Both the position numbers and the translations under genes were made by a program. Below the pieces are notes generated by a model, which had not been told where the DNA came from, made no database searches, and saw only the letters and a program-made list of their open reading frames with translations. Source: Rossellomorea aquimaris (GTDB lineage: Bacteria; Bacillota; Bacilli; Bacillales; Bacillaceae_B). From it: a DNA stretch of 64,000 nt. Positions 9,046 to 17,192 of this stretch are shown here, one piece after another (the stretch's first letter is position 1; each line of letters opens with the position of its first letter). The stretch covers positions 1 to 64,000 of the forward strand of contig NZ_JXZC01000003.1 in the NCBI RefSeq assembly GCF_000935355.1, given 5' to 3'.

Positions 9046-9888
9046 ATGCCGGATGAGACGGTCAAAGGAGGATGGAAAGGATTTTCTAAAAGTCTTTTCT
9101 CAAATATCAGTGCGAATGATGTAACTGGCCTGGCCGCACAAATTGCCTATTACTTTCTTTTATCCCTCTTTCCACTGCTGATTTTTATCGTAACACTCTT
9201 GCCATACCTTCCCGTCGAGCAGGGGGACATATTGGGTCTGGTCAGGGATTTTGCACCAGGGGAAACGATGTCCATGATCGAGGAAACGCTGCAGGACGTC
9301 ATGTCGAACCGGAATTCCGGTTTACTGTCAGTCAGTATCATCGCCACGATCTGGTCGGCTTCCAACGGGATGAATGCCATCGTGAAAAGTTTAAACCGTG
9401 CCTATGATGTAGAGGAAACCAGATCATTCATTGCGACCCGCCTCATGTCTATTTTATTGACATTTGCCATGATTCTAGTATTTATCGTAGCTCTTTTACT
9501 TCCGGTATTCGGAAAACAGATCGGCCTATTATTATTTTCTCAATTCGGATTTTCAGAGCAATTTTTAACGATATGGAACGGGATTCGCTGGGCGATCAGT
9601 CCCATCATTCTCTTCATCATTTTCGTAGGGTTATATTACTTTGCTCCGAGTAAACGGATCAAATGCTTAAGTGCTTTCCCAGGGGCGATCTTTGCGACGC
9701 TTGGATGGGTACTGGCTTCCTTGGCATTTTCTTATTACGTAGGAAGCTTCGGGAATTATTCAGCCACATATGGCAGCATCGGAGGGATCATCGTCCTCAT
9801 GATCTGGTTCTACTTAACGGGAATCATCATCATGATCGGCGGAGAAATCAATGCACTCGTGACGATTAAAGACAAGGATTCATGTTAA
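9046..9888 (+). CDS. yfkH: YihY/UPF0761 family membrane protein YfkH
   Basis: The 280-residue protein has about six membrane spans and the family signature LAAQIAYYFLLSLFPLLIF near the N-terminus, with SYYVGSFGNYSATYGSIGG late. Members were once called ribonuclease BN, which is no longer accepted; the true function is unknown. The start has GAGGTGAG seven bases upstream. It is the last gene of the yfkJ-I-H operon. Confidence 0.85.
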   Translation: MPDETVKGGWKGFSKSLFSNISANDVTGLAAQIAYYFLLSLFPLLIFIVTLLPYLPVEQGDILGLVRDFAPGETMSMIEETLQDVMSNRNSGLLSVSIIATIWSASNGMNAIVKSLNRAYDVEETRSFIATRLMSILLTFAMILVFIVALLLPVFGKQIGLLLFSQFGFSEQFLTIWNGIRWAISPIILFIIFVGLYYFAPSKRIKCLSAFPGAIFATLGWVLASLAFSYYVGSFGNYSATYGSIGGIIVLMIWFYLTGIIIMIGGEINALVTIKDKDSC

Positions 9889-9930
9889 AATAGGGGAAAT
9901 CACCCCCGGACATAGTACAGGTCAAAGTAG

Positions 9931-9978
9931 GGGAAGATTCTATTAAACATTCGTGTTTAAGGGGGTCTTCTTTTTTTG
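9931..9978 (+). terminator. terminator of the yfkJ-I-H operon
   Basis: GAAGA and TCTTC arms with an inner AAAC/GTTT pairing are followed by seven T residues. The stem is imperfect. Confidence 0.6.
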
Positions 9979-10006
9979 ATGTGAAATAGAAAGCGAGGTG
10001 GAGCCT

Positions 10007-11746
10007 ATGTTGATAGCTGCGATGGTGGAGAGGCTTGGTATCATTGTGACGATAGCCTTTGTCATGACGAGGATCAGTTTCTTCCGTCATTTAATCGAGA
10101 AGCGGACCCATGTGAAGAAAACCCAGACACTGCTCCTCATCCTGCTGTTTGGTTTCTTCGGGATCGTCGGTACATATACAGGATTGATCGTGAATCCGTT
10201 TCAAGAGGAATACACGAAGTGGCAGTGGCATCTTCAACAGAATGAAGCAATCGCCAACTCAAGGGTTATCGGTGTCGTGGTCGCCGGGTTACTGGGTGGT
10301 CCATGGATCGGACTTGGAGCAGGATTGGTCGCAGGGGTCCATCGGTATTTTCTTGGAGGCTTCACGGCATTCTCCTGCGGGATCTCGACGGTGTTAGCGG
10401 GATTACTGGCGGGATGGATCGGGAAGCGTGAAAAGAAGAACAGGCTTGTTTCCCCTCAAAAAGCGTTCGTGGTTGGTTTAGTGGCAGAAGGTATGCAGAT
10501 GCTTCTCATACTTCTATTATCCAAGCCATTTGATGATGCCTATTTACTCGTTTCCGACATAGGCTGGCCGATGATCCTTGCAAATGGAGTCGGGACCGGA
10601 ATTTTTCTGTTGATCATCAAAAGTGTTTTTTATGAGGAAGAGCGGATGGGAGCGGATCAATCCCAGAAAGCCCTGCGATTGGCTGATAGCACGGTGAAAT
10701 ATATGCGAAAGGGATTGAATGCAGACTCTGCACAGGCAACGTGTGAAATCCTGATGAGAGATGTGAACGCGTTGGCGGTTTCCATCACGAACACTTCCCA
10801 CATCCTGGCTCATGTCGGATTAGCCTCGGATCATCACCAACAAGGACGCCCGATTCAAACCGAAGCGACAAAACGGGTCATCGAAACGGGAGAGCTCATG
10901 AAGGTGGGAAGAGAGGATATTCAATGCGACCGGAATGGATGTCCATTGGGAGCGGCGATCATGGCGCCTCTTTTAAAAGGGGATGAAATTGTCGGGACGC
11001 TTAAATTCTATTTTCATTCGGAAAAAGAGATCTCGCCGATCCTGATGGAATTAACGAAGGGAATTGCGACCCTGCTTAGCCATCAGCTTGAACTGGCAGA
11101 AATCGATACCCATAAAGAGCTTGCGAAAGAGTCGGAAGTAAAGGCGCTGCAGGCACAGATCAATCCACATTTCTTATTCAATACCATCAATGTCATCGTG
11201 TCGTTGACGAGGATCAATCCAGATAAGGCGAGGACCCTGCTGATTTCACTCTCCCAATTTGTCCGTCAGAACCTGACAGGAAGCACGAAATCCACCTCGA
11301 CCCTTAAAGAAGAAGGGCAGCATGTAAAGGCTTATCTTGCCATTGAAGAAGCCCGATTCTTTGACAGGCTCGAAGTGGTGTATGAGATTGACGAAGGTGC
11401 CCTGCAGGCGAAAGTCCCTTCGATTACCCTTCAGCCTCTTGTTGAAAATGCGATTAAGCACGGGATGAAGAATGTGGAGGAAGGATTTGTATTGAAGATT
11501 TCGATTGCGTTGAATGGTGATGAGGTGATTGTCCGTGTTGAGGATAACGGTGCGGGGATCGATGAAGAGAGAGTGGAGAAGCTTTTACTTGAGCCTGTAG
11601 AATCACTCTCCGGTACAGGAATCGGCCTCTATAACGTGAACAAGCGATTGGAAATGATGATGGGGAAAGAAGCTGGTCTATCAATCACTTCATCAACAGG
11701 AAACGGGACCACCGTTGAATTTACGGTAAGGAGTGAGAAAGAATGA
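10007..11746 (+). CDS. lytS: LytS/BtsS-type sensor histidine kinase
   Basis: The 579-residue kinase has an N-terminal multi-span 5TMR-LYT sensor of about 200 residues (ending ILANGVGTGIFLLIIKSVF). A GAF-like domain spans roughly 230-370, and a His_kinase domain has the phosphoacceptor in NPHFLFNTINVI near residue 387. HATPase motifs are VENAIKHGM and GTGIGLYNVNKRL. In E. coli BtsS and Bacillus LytS this architecture senses extracellular pyruvate. The ATG was chosen because GCGAGGTGG precedes it; the GTG at 9998 lies inside that site. Its stop overlaps the start of the response regulator, and a CstA-type transporter follows, which supports a pyruvate or carbon-uptake role. Confidence 0.85.
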   Translation: MLIAAMVERLGIIVTIAFVMTRISFFRHLIEKRTHVKKTQTLLLILLFGFFGIVGTYTGLIVNPFQEEYTKWQWHLQQNEAIANSRVIGVVVAGLLGGPWIGLGAGLVAGVHRYFLGGFTAFSCGISTVLAGLLAGWIGKREKKNRLVSPQKAFVVGLVAEGMQMLLILLLSKPFDDAYLLVSDIGWPMILANGVGTGIFLLIIKSVFYEEERMGADQSQKALRLADSTVKYMRKGLNADSAQATCEILMRDVNALAVSITNTSHILAHVGLASDHHQQGRPIQTEATKRVIETGELMKVGREDIQCDRNGCPLGAAIMAPLLKGDEIVGTLKFYFHSEKEISPILMELTKGIATLLSHQLELAEIDTHKELAKESEVKALQAQINPHFLFNTINVIVSLTRINPDKARTLLISLSQFVRQNLTGSTKSTSTLKEEGQHVKAYLAIEEARFFDRLEVVYEIDEGALQAKVPSITLQPLVENAIKHGMKNVEEGFVLKISIALNGDEVIVRVEDNGAGIDEERVEKLLLEPVESLSGTGIGLYNVNKRLEMMMGKEAGLSITSSTGNGTTVEFTVRSEKE

Positions 11747-12465
11747 AAGTCGCCATTATTGATGATGAGCCCTATAGCCGGGAAGAAATGAAGCATCTAT
11801 TAAGCGGTTATTCATGGGTGGAAGTAGTCGGGGAAGCAAGTTCTGCTGAAAAGGGATTGGAAATCATTTTAACAAAAGAACCCGACGTCTTATTTCTGGA
11901 TATTGAGATGCCGGGCATGAGCGGGGTCGACTTAGCGGAAGCCCTTCAAAAAATGAAGCACAAACCGGAAATCGTCTTTGCCACTGCATATCCGGACTAT
12001 GCCCTTAAAGCCTTCCGTGTGGAAGCCGTCGACTATTTATTGAAGCCATTTGAAGAAGACCAGCTCAGGCAAACGATGGAGCGGCTGAAGAATCTTTTGA
12101 AAGTGGGAGTGAAAGAGCAGAACGAAAGCCCGTCGATGGGGAAACTAGCGGTTCAGGATGAGGACAAGATTGTCTTCATCAGCCCGAAAGACATTCAATA
12201 TATCTTCCGTGAAGAGCGGGAAACATTTATTTGTACGGAGAAAAAGAAGTATACGTGCCGCCTGCCGATCAAGGAATTGGAAGCGAAGCTCAGTACCTAT
12301 CCATTCTTCCGGGTCCATAAAAGCTACCTCGTTCAGCTGACCTATGTGGAAGAGCTCATCCCTTGGGGCAGCGGAGTGTATCAGTTGAAGGTTCATGGAG
12401 CGGATGAGGCGATTCCGGTGAGCAGGAATTATGTGAGGGAATTGAGGGAGCGGTTGGAGTTGTAA
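11743..12465 (+). CDS. lytT: LytTR-family response regulator
   Basis: The 240-residue protein has a receiver domain with the acidic pair at DDEP, phosphorylation site Asp53 in LFLDIEMPG and Lys101 in LLKPF. A LytTR DNA-binding domain covers about residues 135-240 (PFFRVHKSYLVQ is typical). It overlaps the kinase gene by four bases. The probable target is the transporter gene that begins 274 bases downstream, as BtsR activates btsT and LytT activates pyruvate uptake genes. A LytTR direct repeat was not confidently placed. Confidence 0.88.
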   Translation: MKVAIIDDEPYSREEMKHLLSGYSWVEVVGEASSAEKGLEIILTKEPDVLFLDIEMPGMSGVDLAEALQKMKHKPEIVFATAYPDYALKAFRVEAVDYLLKPFEEDQLRQTMERLKNLLKVGVKEQNESPSMGKLAVQDEDKIVFISPKDIQYIFREERETFICTEKKKYTCRLPIKELEAKLSTYPFFRVHKSYLVQLTYVEELIPWGSGVYQLKVHGADEAIPVSRNYVRELRERLEL

Positions 12466-12483
12466 TGGGGGTGGTTTTTTTAT

Positions 12484-12597
12484 TGTACCTGGTACAGATG
12501 AGGGGAATTGTACCTGGTACAATTTTGACTTTAAGGGCCAGGCACAAACGGAGCATTCGTTGCCTGGCACTAAACCGACTAATAGTGCCAGGTACCC
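12484..12597. repeat. cluster of GTACCTGGTAC and GCCAGGCA palindromes
   Basis: Four elements lie in 114 bases: TGTACCTGGTACA at 12484, the 19-bp palindrome AATTGTACCTGGTACAATT at 12506, a hairpin with GCCAGGCACAAACG and CGTTGCCTGGC arms at 12537-12570, and AGTGCCAGGTACCC at 12584. They follow the end of the response regulator. The related sites near 41617 and 54376 show this is a dispersed family. Confidence 0.85.
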
Positions 12598-12670
12598 TTC
12601 ATTTACACCATGCACATTAATCCCCCCTCAGAACACCTTAACCCCGATTTTCGACATCTTGAACAGAATG

Positions 12671-12700
12671 TGACGAAAATGTGAATATGATTGCTATAAT
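12671..12700 (+). promoter_or_regulatory. promoter of the cstA-type gene
   Basis: An extended -10 (TGCTATAAT, hexamer at 12695-12700) is preceded by TGACGA about 18 bases upstream. AATGTGA is repeated twice just upstream, at 12668 and 12678, and could be an activator site. Confidence 0.7.
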
Positions 12701-12713
12701 GAAAGCGTATTCA
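12699..12713 (+). promoter_or_regulatory. cre-like CcpA operator at the cstA transcription start
   Basis: ATGAAAGCGTATTCA matches the CcpA consensus WTGAAARCGYTTWCW at 14 of 15 positions. It abuts the -10 box, where CcpA binding would block transcription in good carbon conditions. Confidence 0.75.
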
Positions 12714-12739
12714 TAAATGAGCGAAAGGGGATCATAAGC

Positions 12740-14188
12740 ATGGTTACATTTCTGGTCTCGATTGTTGTATTAATTATCGGTTATTTCACATATGGAAAAT
12801 TGATTGAAAAGATTTTTGGAATCAATGAAAGTCGTTCGACTCCTGCTTATGCGAAGGCGGATGGAGTGGATTATGTACCAATGAAAACGGGTAAGAACTC
12901 CATGATCCAGCTTTTGAATATCGCAGGTGTCGGGCCCATTTTCGGTCCGATCATGGGAGCACTTTATGGACCGGTCGCATTCCTTTGGATCGTACTTGGT
13001 GCGATTTTTGCCGGAGCGGTTCATGATTACTTAACGGGAATGATATCGATCCGTAACGGTGGAGCTCATTTACCGGAGCTTGCAGGACGATTCCTTGGTA
13101 AGACGATGAAGCACGTGGTGAACGCATTCTCGATTCTGTTACTCGTGCTGGTGGGTACGGTTTTCGTCACAGCACCTGCTGCATTGATCGCGAACCTGAC
13201 GCCAGCCTGGATTTCATTAGGTGTCATTATCGCCGCAATCTTTATTTATTATATTGTCGCAACCCTATTACCGATTGATAAAATCATCGGTAAAGTATAT
13301 CCGCTTTTCGGAGCACTGCTAGTAGTGAGTGCAGTTGGGATCGGTGCCGGATTAGTGATTACCGGGGCGGACATTCCTGAAATCAGCTTAACGAATATGC
13401 ATCCTGATTCAGTAGCCATTTTCCCATTATTATTCTTAACGATTTCGTGCGGGGCACTTTCAGGGTTCCATGCCACACAGTCACCAATCATTTCAAGAAC
13501 GACTCAAAATGAAAAGAACGGACGCAAAATTTTCTACGGTATGATGATTTTAGAAGCAATCATTGCGATGATCTGGGCGGCAGCTGCCATGAGCTTATTC
13601 CAGCCGGGTGAACTGAATGCCATCCTGAAAGAAGGCGGACCGGCAGCGGTTGTAAGTGAAGTATCGATCCTTATGCTTGGATCAATCGGTGGAACACTTG
13701 CCATTCTTGGAGTTATTGTATTACCAATCACTTCTGGTGATACATCATTCAGAAGTGCGCGTATGATCATTGCTGACTATATCAAAGTAGGACAAGTGAA
13801 AATCTCAAGCCGCCTTTGGATTGCGATTCCATTGTTCGTGATCTCAGTTGTGCTTACACGAATCGACTTTAACCTGTTATGGAGATACTTCTCCTGGGCG
13901 AACCAATCGACAGCAATGATTGCCCTTTGGGTAGGTGCCATGTATCTGGCCCTTCAAAAGAAACCGCACTGGGTCGCAACGATCCCGGCGATCTTTATGA
14001 CGATGGTGACATTCACGTATATCCTGAGCGCACCGATTGGTTTCGGTTTATCGATGGGTACAGCGTATATGGGTGCAGCAATGGTAACGGTTGCAGCTAT
14101 CCTGGCTTTTATTTACACATTAAGAAAGCGCTTAAACGATGGGTCCATCATTCAAGTCGACGAAGACGTTCCTCAATCAGCAGCCTGA
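12740..14188 (+). CDS. cstA: CstA/BtsT-family transporter (short form)
   Basis: The 482-residue protein has about twelve or more hydrophobic spans and the CstA signatures GPIFGPIMGALYGP, GAVHDYLTGMISIRNGG and GALSGFHATQSPIISRTTQ. Family members carry peptides or pyruvate in carbon starvation. It is shorter than E. coli CstA (about 700) and B. subtilis CstA (about 600), and belongs to a compact clade. The start follows AAAGGGGATC. A LytST pair directly upstream suggests induction by an external carboxylate, and the cre-like site at its promoter suggests CcpA repression. A strong terminator follows. Confidence 0.85.
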   Translation: MVTFLVSIVVLIIGYFTYGKLIEKIFGINESRSTPAYAKADGVDYVPMKTGKNSMIQLLNIAGVGPIFGPIMGALYGPVAFLWIVLGAIFAGAVHDYLTGMISIRNGGAHLPELAGRFLGKTMKHVVNAFSILLLVLVGTVFVTAPAALIANLTPAWISLGVIIAAIFIYYIVATLLPIDKIIGKVYPLFGALLVVSAVGIGAGLVITGADIPEISLTNMHPDSVAIFPLLFLTISCGALSGFHATQSPIISRTTQNEKNGRKIFYGMMILEAIIAMIWAAAAMSLFQPGELNAILKEGGPAAVVSEVSILMLGSIGGTLAILGVIVLPITSGDTSFRSARMIIADYIKVGQVKISSRLWIAIPLFVISVVLTRIDFNLLWRYFSWANQSTAMIALWVGAMYLALQKKPHWVATIPAIFMTMVTFTYILSAPIGFGLSMGTAYMGAAMVTVAAILAFIYTLRKRLNDGSIIQVDEDVPQSAA

Positions 14189-14190
14189 TG

Positions 14191-14236
14191 TGAAAGGAGT
14201 TTTCCGGTAATTACCGGGGAACTCTTTTCTTTTTTT
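14191..14236 (+). terminator. terminator of the cstA-type gene
   Basis: AAAGGAGTT pairs with AACTCTTT around an inner CCGGTAATTACCGG palindrome and is followed by a long T-rich tract. Confidence 0.9.
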
Positions 14237-14306
14237 GCACAAAATAAGAGTGGTTCAAAAACCACAAGTTTTCTTGATGACGACTAATTATTAGGAGTGA
14301 TTCAGA

Positions 14307-14411
14307 ATGACAAAGAAAACGAAAAAAGACGGCGGTACAAAACAAAACAGCAATCACAAACCGAAACAGAAAACATCCGGTTCTGCAAACGGGCAGAATG
14401 GATACCACTAG
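14307..14411 (+). CDS. 34-residue basic small protein
   Basis: This short reading frame encodes a protein made mostly of Lys, Asn, Gln, Gly and Ser, starting MTKKTKKDGGTKQNSN. It has a good TTAGGAGTG site ten bases upstream and a perfect terminator nine bases after its stop, so it is an independent cistron. The composition resembles small acid-soluble or other disordered spore/stress proteins, but no family was recognised. The overlapping 63-residue frame at 14297 lacks a binding site and runs through the terminator. Confidence 0.6.
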   Translation: MTKKTKKDGGTKQNSNHKPKQKTSGSANGQNGYH

Positions 14412-14418
14412 AAATGAC

Positions 14419-14447
14419 GGCCAATCCTTTACGGGTTGGCTTTTTTA
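14419..14447 (+). terminator. terminator of the 34-residue gene
   Basis: GCCAATCC and GGGTTGGC arms with a five-base loop are followed by six T residues. Confidence 0.9.
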
Positions 14448-14535
14448 TTTGGAGCTTGAGATGTTTTCTGGTGGAGGATGTATTATAATAGAGGTAGTTT
14501 AAAAAAATTTAGTTGTCTCAAAAGGAGATCCCATC

Positions 14536-14733
14536 ATGTCTAATAATGATCAGCAAATACAGCCAGAAAAGAAAAAAATCAGCTTGCAGGAAGCGATGAA
14601 GCAGCAGCTGGCAAAGAAAAAGGAAGCACAAGCCGGTGGCAAACAAGCAACAGGCGGTTTAGCATCGAATCAACGTATGCAAAGTCAACAAACGAAGAAG
14701 CCCAGCAATACTCGTCGTAAGATGGGGAGCTAA
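14536..14733 (+). CDS. 65-residue Lys/Gln-rich protein
   Basis: The protein is hydrophilic and probably disordered, rich in Gln, Lys and Ala, with a helical stretch around SLQEAMKQQLAKKKEAQ. An AAAGGAGATC site precedes the ATG and a terminator follows its stop, so it is a monocistronic gene. No family was recognised. A TATAAT at 14484-14489 could be its -10 box. Confidence 0.65.
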   Translation: MSNNDQQIQPEKKKISLQEAMKQQLAKKKEAQAGGKQATGGLASNQRMQSQQTKKPSNTRRKMGS

Positions 14734-14736
14734 TGG

Positions 14737-14773
14737 GGGAGAGCGCTCGGGAATTGGGAGTGCTCTTTTTTTT
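14737..14773 (+). terminator. terminator of the 65-residue gene
   Basis: GAGAGCGCTC and GGAGTGCTCT arms are followed by eight T residues. Confidence 0.85.
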
Positions 14774-14893
14774 GTGCTGGTGTTGCTATTGGGGTCGGTT
14801 TGGCGATAAACGACAGCAGCCACTAGGGAACTCGACGACTCCGCGAACTTATGATTAATATCATTAAACAAAAATGACCATGTAAATATTCCA

Positions 14894-14922
14894 TTTACTT
14901 CCTCCAAAAATCATGCTATCAT
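14894..14922 (+). promoter_or_regulatory. possible promoter of the first T-box leader
   Basis: TTTACT and TATCAT hexamers are separated by 17 bases and lie about 20-25 bases before the first conserved T-box leader sequence. Confidence 0.4.
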
Positions 14923-14942
14923 AATAAAAATTTCAATTAAAT

Positions 14943-15217
14943 GCCATGAAGAGAAGAGTAGATATCCGAATTCTTTAACAGAGAGCTCCGGCAGCTGAAA
15001 GGGAGCAAGAGGGACGGTATTGAACCAAGACTCTGAGCAGTGCACCGGAACCGGGCAATGGGGATGGTGTGACGGGAGCTCCCGTTATCGGGCTAGGGTA
15101 TAAGCCGGTTGGCCGTACCCGAAAAGGTTAGTATGGCGACATATTAACGAACTGGGGTGGCACCGCGATAGATAATCTCGCCCCCAAGATCAACGTCTTG
15201 GGGGTGGGATTTTTTTG
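14943..15217 (+). ncRNA. T-box riboswitch leader of the MFS gene
   Basis: The leader has the conserved AGAGAG element followed by a GCTCC/GGGAGC stem with GCTGAAA, a GAACCAAGACTCTG specifier region, the T-box GGGGTGGCACCGCG at 15154-15167, and a CCCCCAAGA/TCTTGGGGG terminator with a T-run. Aligned with the second T-box, the specifier would be CCA (proline) at 15025-15027. The acceptor-pairing UGGC instead of UGGU makes the tRNA identity uncertain. Uncharged tRNA would open the terminator for the MFS transporter 30 bases downstream. Confidence 0.9.
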
Positions 15218-15250
15218 TTTCATAAAACATATCGCGGGGAGGAATAACCA

Positions 15251-16474
15251 ATGAGAAAGTGGAAATATCCTTTGTTGCTGCTGACAGGCATCGGGATTTC
15301 GAATGTTGGAGGGTGGATTTATTTAATCGCCCTTAATTTGATTGTTTTAGACGAGTGGGAATCACCTCTAGCCGTGGTGATATTATATGTATTGAAGCCT
15401 GTGGCTGCCCTTTTGACGAATGCCTGGGCCGGGAGTTTGATTGACCGGGTCAACAAGCGGAATCTGATGGCGGGGCTTGATTTTTTCAGAGGGGTGTTGA
15501 TTGCGGTACTGCCTTTTCTTTCGTCGAGTTGGTGGGTGTATGCGGTTGTGTTGATCATCAATATGGGAAGCGCCATGTTTTATCCGGCGTCCATGGCGTA
15601 CATCACGACCTTCATCCCACGGGGGAACAGACAGCGATTCAATGCTCTCCGGGGGCTTGTCGGATCGGGTGCGTTTCTCATTGGACCGGGAATTGCCGGG
15701 CTGATGTTCATGATGGGGACACCGACGTTTGCCCTTTATATGAATGCACTGGCCCTCTTTTTATCTGGCGTGATCACCCTCTTTCTTCCGAAGCTTGAGG
15801 ATGGGGTCCCCGTTGATACAGGTGATACCAAATGGGAAGTCATCAAAGAGGACTGGCGGGTGGTGTGGGGATTCAGCCGGAGTGCTACGTATGTGATGGT
15901 TCTTTACGTCTTGTTCAGCAGCCTGCTCGTGATGACGGCAGCCCTCGATTCCCTTGAGGCCGCATTTTCTAAAGAGGTATTGCAGCTTTCGAACAGTACG
16001 TATGGATATCTTGTAAGCATTGCAGGGGGTGGATTTGTACTGGGGTCGATCCTGAACGCGTCACTATCCCATAAGCTTCATCACATGCATCTTCTGGGAT
16101 TTGGTTCCCTGCTCGTTTCCGGAGGATACCTGATTTATTCTTTCTCAGATGGATTCTTATCAGCGGCAATCGGATTCGCTGTTTTATCCTTTGCCCTGGC
16201 CTTTGCGACGACAGGGTTTGAAACCTTTTATCAAGAACATATCCCCGCCAAGATCATGGGGCGGGTAGTCAGTATTTACGGATTGCTGGAAGGGGTATTG
16301 GTCGTCCTTTCCACGGTGCTTATTGGAGTGGGAGCCGAACTGGTGTCGATCCGATTTGTTGTGGTTGCGGGATCAATGGTCATGCTTGGGGTCACGATGA
16401 TTTTATTTATAAGCACAGCCAGGAATTCATGGGGAAAAATAAATGAAAATGGCACAGAGGGGGTCAGTGGATGA
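15251..16474 (+). CDS. MFS transporter, MFS_3 / exporter type
   Basis: The 407-residue protein has about twelve spans. It shows the MFS loop motif NAWAGSLIDRVNKRNLM near residue 58 and the second-half motif GFETFYQEHIPAKIMGRV, both typical of the EntS-like MFS_3 group. The start follows GGGGAGGAAT. It lies 30 bases behind a T-box terminator, so expression depends on an uncharged tRNA; this points to transport of an amino acid, peptide or amino-acid-related antibiotic. The substrate is unknown. A proline-related substrate would fit the reading of the specifier and the proS gene downstream, but this is inference. Confidence 0.8.
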   Translation: MRKWKYPLLLLTGIGISNVGGWIYLIALNLIVLDEWESPLAVVILYVLKPVAALLTNAWAGSLIDRVNKRNLMAGLDFFRGVLIAVLPFLSSSWWVYAVVLIINMGSAMFYPASMAYITTFIPRGNRQRFNALRGLVGSGAFLIGPGIAGLMFMMGTPTFALYMNALALFLSGVITLFLPKLEDGVPVDTGDTKWEVIKEDWRVVWGFSRSATYVMVLYVLFSSLLVMTAALDSLEAAFSKEVLQLSNSTYGYLVSIAGGGFVLGSILNASLSHKLHHMHLLGFGSLLVSGGYLIYSFSDGFLSAAIGFAVLSFALAFATTGFETFYQEHIPAKIMGRVVSIYGLLEGVLVVLSTVLIGVGAELVSIRFVVVAGSMVMLGVTMILFISTARNSWGKINENGTEGVSG

Positions 16475-16604
16475 AGATGACGGCTGATCAATACGGGGCT
16501 TGACCGGGGACGGACCTTCAAGGGAATCCGGGCTTTAGAGTAGAGCCATTCATCAAGCCAGGGGCGTGATGTGGCACCGGTAAGAACAAAAAAATAAAAT
16601 TAAA

Positions 16605-16633
16605 TTGACACCCCCATCAAATCTCTATATAAT
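16605..16633 (+). promoter_or_regulatory. consensus sigma-A promoter of the proS leader
   Basis: TTGACA and TATAAT are perfect hexamers with a 17-base spacer, upstream of the T-box leader. Confidence 0.93.
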
Positions 16634-16654
16634 CATCTAAAATAACTGAAACAT

Positions 16655-16870
16655 TGAAGAGGATCAGTAAAGGGATCTTGTCTTTTCAGAGAGGGAGCGG
16701 TTTGGTGAAAAGCTCCTATGGATGAACCTTTGAACCTGCCTCTAAGTTCTGTATCGAATGAAGATATCAGCGGTCCGATACCGTTATCATGGAATGAGTG
16801 TAAAGCTTTGCTTTGAATCAGGGTGGTACCGCCAGAAATGGTCCCTGATGAGAAGCGGGGCTTTTTTTGT
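16655..16870 (+). ncRNA. proline T-box riboswitch leader of proS
   Basis: It contains CAGAGAGGGAGCGG, a GGAGC/GCTCC stem with GGTGAAAA, the specifier context GAACCTGCCTCT with codon CCT at 16735-16737, and the T-box AGGGTGGTACCGCC at 16820-16833. The terminator side GTCCC/GGGGC with a T-run follows. The CCT specifier and UGGU acceptor match tRNA-Pro and the downstream prolyl-tRNA synthetase. Confidence 0.93.
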
Positions 16871-16890
16871 TTTAGGTGTTATTGGCGGTT

Positions 16891-17165
16891 CGCTGATATA
16901 TTTGGGATTCGGCTGATAAAATAGATTTTTCGCTGATATATTCTGGATATCGCTGATAAAATGGGGATTTCGCTGATAAATCTCGGATATCGCTGATAAA
17001 ATGGGGATATCGTTGATAAATTCCGGATATCGCTGATAAAACGGGGATTCGGCTGATATATTCCGGATATCGCCGTTAAAATGGATTTTTCGCCGTTATA
17101 TTCTGGATTTCGCCGTTAAATCTAACATTTCGCCGATAAAATCAAAATTTCGCCGTTAAAAACAA
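16891..17165. repeat. fourteen 20-bp phased repeats in the proS leader
   Basis: Units related to CGCTGATAAAAT start at 16891, 16911 and every 20 bases to 17151 without a single indel. Alternate units share spacer types (TTCTGGATAT versus ATGGGGATTT), so the higher-order period is 40 bp. The first nine units keep GCTGATA (one GTTGATA); later units shift to GCCGTTA or GCCGATA. The array lies after the T-box terminator and so forms part of the read-through mRNA. Confidence 0.93.
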
Positions 17166-17192
17166 TCCAACAATAAAATGAGGTGCTCTCGA

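Larger units (their letters stand above)
16475..17192. other. regulatory region between the MFS gene and proS
   Basis: These 718 bases hold a lone GGGACGGACCTT element at 16507-16518, a near-consensus promoter, a proline T-box leader, and an array of fourteen 20-bp repeats reaching to about 30 bases from proS. Confidence 0.85.
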
